A stretch of 64,000 nucleotides of DNA, taken from contig NZ_JABUNR010000017.1 in NCBI RefSeq assembly GCF_013343715.1, forward strand, positions 26,835 through 90,834, in the 5' to 3' direction. A program made the position numbers and the translations under genes. A model generated the notes under the pieces. The model searched no databases. It saw only the letters and a program-made list of their open reading frames with translations, and was not told the DNA's origin. Positions 61,174 to 64,000 of this stretch are shown in pieces. Source of the DNA: Mesobacillus harenae (lineage in GTDB: Bacteria; Bacillota; Bacilli; Bacillales; Cytobacillaceae). Each line of letters starts with the position of its first letter. Position 1 is the stretch's first letter.

Positions 61174-61752
61174 CTATTCTTTTTCTTTTGCTTCTTCTCC
61201 TGCTTGTATTTCTCCAGCAGCTTTCACCATTAAATCCTGTAGCTTAGCTTTAAATATAGGACTTTCAAAGGTTTCAGTAATCACGGTTTGCATATGCTCC
61301 CTATACCTTTTGCTCTCCATTAAATCAGCAAATTCTTTTTCCAATTCCGGATCCTTCAATACCTCAATGAGCATTCCTCGATATGCAGGGTCATTCATTA
61401 AATCCTTTATTAGCTTTTCATGTTCTGACTGCATGCCCTTTGCCATGCTTTCTGCAAACTTTGGGTCTTCGAATGACTTTTTCCAAAACTCTGTGCCCTT
61501 ATTTGAAGTTAGTGTCTTTTGAATGGTGTCTGAAACAACAGCATTATCCATGATTAGCTGTTCTTTAACGGATGAATCTGCCATGATCTCTTCTACGGCT
61601 TTTTTTCCATCATCTGTTTTCAAAATATCGACAACCATCTTCTTTGTTTCTTCATAATCCATCTGTGGTCCGCTTGCTTCAGTTTGAGCACAGCCAGACA
61701 GTACAAACACAAGGAATACGGGGAGGAGCCAGTATGGTAGGTTCTTGTACAT
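61174..61752 (-). CDS. gerD: Spore germination lipoprotein GerD
   Basis: A 192-aa inner-membrane lipoprotein that clusters germinant receptors in the spore (germinosome). ATG at 61752 (MYKNLPYWLLPVFLVFVLSG) with AAAGGGGATTATAAT; a longer in-frame start precedes that RBS. Lipobox LSGC, then a helical, charged domain (YEETKKMVVDILKTDDGKKA) and an acidic tail. Conserved position between salA and kbaA, here convergent with salA. Confidence 0.95.
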   Translation of the reverse strand: MYKNLPYWLLPVFLVFVLSGCAQTEASGPQMDYEETKKMVVDILKTDDGKKAVEEIMADSSVKEQLIMDNAVVSDTIQKTLTSNKGTEFWKKSFEDPKFAESMAKGMQSEHEKLIKDLMNDPAYRGMLIEVLKDPELEKEFADLMESKRYREHMQTVITETFESPIFKAKLQDLMVKAAGEIQAGEEAKEKE

Positions 61753-61922
61753 ATTATAATCCCCTTTCGCAAACAATCCTCAATATTAGGATAAGAAAAA
61801 CGGGGAAAATTATACGTTTAAAACAGAATGGCTAGATTTTTCTATTACTGGTTGGTACAATCAGAGGGGAGTTTTATTCTTAAAGAGCGCTATATGCTGC
61901 TTTATGATTCGGGGGAAAAAAG

Positions 61923-62564
61923 GTGAATAGCCGTAACTGGGTAAATTTATTTTTGTCTACGCTGCTTGTAGGCGGAATCACAACTAGTATCGCAGGATTT
62001 ATCATTCGTTGGGACGAATTTAAACCAATCTTCGTCAACTTCAACATAATGGAGATTTTATCGGTTCTCCTATGGTTAATTGGTATCGGACTTATATTTA
62101 GTATACTAAGCCAGATGGGTTTTTTTGCTTACTTAACGATTCACCGTTTTGGATTAGGGATATTCAAATCGGTCTATCTATGGAATTGGGTTCAGGTTGT
62201 AATCATTGCATTCGTGTTGTTTGACCTTGTTTACCTTCGATTCAGTGCGTTTGCAGAACCAGGCGAGGGTATCTTTGGTTATATTGGTTTAGCTTTACTT
62301 GTTTTAGCTGTTGGCTTGATTGTCGCCTTTCTCAAAGCGAGACAGACTAATAAAGAGGCGTTTATCCCTGCTTTATTTTTTATGGTCGTCGTCACAGTTA
62401 TTGAATGGGTTCCCGTTCTTAGAGTTAATGAATCAGGATGGTTATATTTGATGCTGATCCCGCTGCTCGCATGCAACGCTTATCAAATGTTAATCCTTCA
62501 TAAGCTAAATAACAAGTCTGCCCTTGAACGACAGAAGATACAAAAAAAACCGTCCAAAGCTTAA
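61923..62564 (+). CDS. kbaA: KinB-signalling pathway activation protein KbaA
   Basis: A 213-aa membrane protein needed for activation of the KinB branch of the sporulation phosphorelay. About six hydrophobic segments and a charged C-terminus (KLNNKSALERQKIQKKPSKA). GTG start (MNSRNWVNLFLSTLLVGGIT) with GGGGGAAAAAAG upstream. Position between gerD and pdaB is conserved in Bacillus. Confidence 0.93.
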   Translation: MNSRNWVNLFLSTLLVGGITTSIAGFIIRWDEFKPIFVNFNIMEILSVLLWLIGIGLIFSILSQMGFFAYLTIHRFGLGIFKSVYLWNWVQVVIIAFVLFDLVYLRFSAFAEPGEGIFGYIGLALLVLAVGLIVAFLKARQTNKEAFIPALFFMVVVTVIEWVPVLRVNESGWLYLMLIPLLACNAYQMLILHKLNNKSALERQKIQKKPSKA

Positions 62565-62580
62565 TGGACGGTTATTTTAT
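62542..62580. terminator. Bidirectional terminator between kbaA and pdaB
   Basis: A8, stem AACCGTCCA-aagcttaa-TGGACGGTT, then ATTTTATTT. It contains the kbaA stop codon in its loop/3' arm and touches the pdaB stop, so one hairpin serves both convergent genes. Confidence 0.88.
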
Positions 62581-63324
62581 TTCTTTGGATTTCGCTTCAG
62601 CATTAGCAAGCATTTCAGACACTGTTACCAAATCAAGATTTTTATTTTTTAGTTCTTTAAAAATAAGAGGCAAAGCGCTTGCTGTTTGTTTAGCTGAGTC
62701 GGAGGCATGCATTAAAATAATATCACCCTTTTTTGCATTCTTAACATTGCTGACAATCTTCTCAACACCAGGATTAGTCCAGTCTTTAGAGTCTAGGCTC
62801 CAATGTACGACTGTGTACCCGAGTCGCTCGGCGATTTTTAGGGTCTTCTGATCAAAATGTCCCGTGGGTGCCCGTAACAGTTCAATATTTTTCACATTTA
62901 ATTTTTTAAAGGCATCTTGTGCCCTTAGCATATCCTGTCTAATTTTAGACTCCTCAAGTTCAGAGTAATCCTTATACTCATAACCGAGCATTCCGATTTC
63001 ATATCCTTCTTTTACAATTCTGTTAACGAGATCAGGGTGTCGTTCTGCCCAAGCTCCTGCAAGGAAGAAAGTTGCTGTCTGGACTTTTTCTGCTTTTAAA
63101 ACATCAAGAATCGGTTCAGCCTTTTCATCCCCCCAGCCAATATTAAAAGTTAACGCTAAGTCTTCATCTCCTTTGTATACCGCTTTTGGTCCATCTTTCG
63201 TTGAAAAAGCAGGAAGTTGTACAATATTTTCAATGTACAGATACCAGGAAGTAAAAAGTGCAGCAATAATCACAATGAAAACTTGTTTAATGGTTTTTCC
63301 ATTCAGCACATAAAAAAAATTCAT
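62572..63324 (-). CDS. pdaB: Polysaccharide deacetylase-family sporulation protein PdaB
   Basis: A 250-aa protein with one N-terminal membrane anchor (FIVIIAALFTSWYLY) and a NodB-type domain; B. subtilis PdaB is needed for late spore stability. The catalytic motif 1 reads TFNIGWGDEKAEPIL, with Asn in place of the first Asp, and motif 2 reads EGYEIGMLGYEYKDY, without His; motif 3 RAPTGHFD is present. The metal-binding set is therefore incomplete, so this may be a poor enzyme or a pseudoenzyme. ATG with GAGGTGAGAGAAG. Confidence 0.92.
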   Translation of the reverse strand: MNFFYVLNGKTIKQVFIVIIAALFTSWYLYIENIVQLPAFSTKDGPKAVYKGDEDLALTFNIGWGDEKAEPILDVLKAEKVQTATFFLAGAWAERHPDLVNRIVKEGYEIGMLGYEYKDYSELEESKIRQDMLRAQDAFKKLNVKNIELLRAPTGHFDQKTLKIAERLGYTVVHWSLDSKDWTNPGVEKIVSNVKNAKKGDIILMHASDSAKQTASALPLIFKELKNKNLDLVTVSEMLANAEAKSKEIK

Positions 63325-63457
63325 CTTCTCTCACCTCGTCCAATACACTCCTAGTCTAATTTCTATGTCCAATTTAAAAAGATATGCCGAATAAAATTTA
63401 TAAAAGGATAGTTGTTTGGAAAGACTACGATAACTATCAACTTCAAGGAGTGTTTTT

Positions 63458-63682
63458 ATGCTTGGAATAATGATTAATGAAAAGGAAGCAAAAGAAATTG
63501 AATACTTACTGAAGCGAGAGATGGATGAGATCTTATATGATTTAAATGATGAGAGAATTGACGGCAGAATTAAAAGAACAATGCGGGAACGTTATCAAAT
63601 ATTATTTTCGCTTTTTAAACGAGTGGCCCCCGCCAATGAATGTATAAAGTATATGCCATCGCAGCAAACAAAAAGCCAATGA
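63458..63682 (+). CDS. Small conserved hypothetical protein upstream of rrn
   Basis: A 74-aa acidic helical protein (MLGIMINEKEAKEIEYLLKR ... RTMRERYQILFSLFKRVAPA). ATG at 63458 with AAGGAGTGTTTTT; a second ATG four codons later is possible. Similar small proteins occur before rRNA operons in other Bacilli as far as I recall. No membrane segment or known domain. Confidence 0.7.
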   Translation: MLGIMINEKEAKEIEYLLKREMDEILYDLNDERIDGRIKRTMRERYQILFSLFKRVAPANECIKYMPSQQTKSQ

Positions 63683-63724
63683 GTTAAGCAGGGAGTTATC
63701 GTGGACTGTTTGGAAGAAATATAG

Positions 63725-63753
63725 TTGACATAGATTAATGAGCATGTTATATT
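63725..63753 (+). promoter_or_regulatory. rRNA operon promoter P1
   Basis: TTGACA, 17-bp spacer, TATATT, 217 bp before the 16S gene. Followed by aaacGTCGCTTCTA. Confidence 0.88.
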
Positions 63754-63797
63754 ATTAAACGTCGCTTCTACCGAGTGACTAAGAATTAAAAATGTTG

Positions 63798-63826
63798 TTG
63801 ACTTTTAAAAAACAACATGTTATATT
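63798..63826 (+). promoter_or_regulatory. rRNA operon promoter P2
   Basis: TTGACT, 17-bp spacer, TATATT, 73 bp after P1. Followed by ataaaGTCGCTTCTA, the same initial transcribed block as P1. Confidence 0.88.
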
Positions 63827-63860
63827 TATAAAGTCGCTTCTAGGCGTCGCAATAAATTAA

Positions 63861-63935
63861 ATTGTTCTTTGAAAACTAAACAAACAAGCGTCAACAAACA
63901 ATATTTATAGTGACTTCATTTATGAAGATCACTAG
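63861..63935 (+). promoter_or_regulatory. rRNA leader: boxA-like antiterminator and processing stem
   Basis: TTGTTCTTTGAAAACTAAAC at 63862-63881 is the boxA-like sequence found in Bacillus rrn leaders, bound by the Nus factors. TAGTGA / TCACTA (63909-63934, with an inner TCAT / ATGA) forms a stem that could belong to 16S precursor processing. Confidence 0.7.
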
Positions 63936-63970
63936 CCAACGTTTTAAATTATGAGCTAAACTCATACTCT

Positions 63971-64000
63971 TTTTTGGAGAGTTTGATCCTGGCTCAGGAC
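63971..64000 (+). rRNA. 16S ribosomal RNA (5' end only)
   Basis: TTTTTGGAGAGTTTGATCCT then GGCTCAGGAC, the universal 5' end of 16S rRNA including the 27F primer site. The gene runs off the window. The exact mature 5' end is estimated to within a few bases. Confidence 0.97.

Noticed and set aside
63683..63970. tRNA genes before 16S rRNA
   Set aside because: No cloverleaf or TTCGA/TTCAA T-loop with acceptor stem is visible; the stretch is promoters and leader only.

Overview
The window is a contiguous piece of a low-to-moderate GC Bacillaceae chromosome (Bacillus sensu lato; the ribosomal and RNA polymerase proteins are close to those of B. subtilis as I remember them). The gene order is the classic Bacillus ribosomal superregion, read left to right: rplJ(partial)-rplL-ybxB-rpoB-rpoC-rplGB-rpsL-rpsG-fusA-tuf, the full S10/spc/alpha superoperon (rpsJ to rplQ), ecfA1-ecfA2-ecfT-truA, rplM-rpsI, then ybaK-cwlD-salA-gerD-kbaA-pdaB and the start of an rRNA operon (tandem promoters and the first ~30 nt of 16S rRNA). 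The sporulation genes cwlD, gerD, kbaA and pdaB mark an endospore former.

Two accessory blocks interrupt this backbone. Block 1 (about 14.7-23.3 kb, between tuf and rpsJ) holds a LuxR-type regulator with a GAF domain, an unknown small protein, an ABC1/AarF-family kinase-like protein, and a convincing oxidation module: an aldehyde dehydrogenase, an SCP2 lipid-carrier protein and a zinc alcohol dehydrogenase on the minus strand, divergent from an R2-like ligand-binding oxidase (R2lox) that keeps all metal ligands and the Val/Tyr cross-link pair. I infer a pathway that oxidises a hydrophobic substrate through alcohol and aldehyde to acid.

Block 2 (about 43.58-57.84 kb) sits directly behind rpsI and looks like a decayed integrated element. 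It has a tyrosine integrase next to rpsI that is frameshifted by a 7-bp tandem duplication, several phage-type remnants, an excisionase-like gene, and a near-perfect 21-bp direct repeat at its two ends. It carries a compact thiazole/oxazole-modified microcin (TOMM) locus of the heterocycloanthracin/sonorensin kind: a precursor peptide with 14 Cys in strict Cys-Xaa-Xaa register, an attenuator-like hairpin, then a ThiF-like/RRE maturation protein, a fused cyclodehydratase-YcaO ending in a PxPxP motif, and a tandem-domain SagB-type dehydrogenase. The family precursor is typically encoded far from its maturation operon, so the arrangement in cis and the Phe-rich core are the most interesting features of the window. 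No transporter, protease or immunity gene is visible beside it. The right part of block 2 is AT-rich and holds two paralogous DUF3231 proteins, a CHRD-domain protein, a small membrane protein and at least two small broken genes.

A dispersed intergenic repeat family with hairpin arms (type A, with a partner type B) occurs between rpoB and rpoC, after the AarF gene, before ybaK and between salA and gerD. At two loci it has the same composite order (truncated A, B, full A). Many operon ends carry clear intrinsic terminators, and strong sigma-A promoters (17-bp spacers) are visible before rplGB, rpsJ (two), rplM and the rRNA operon (two).
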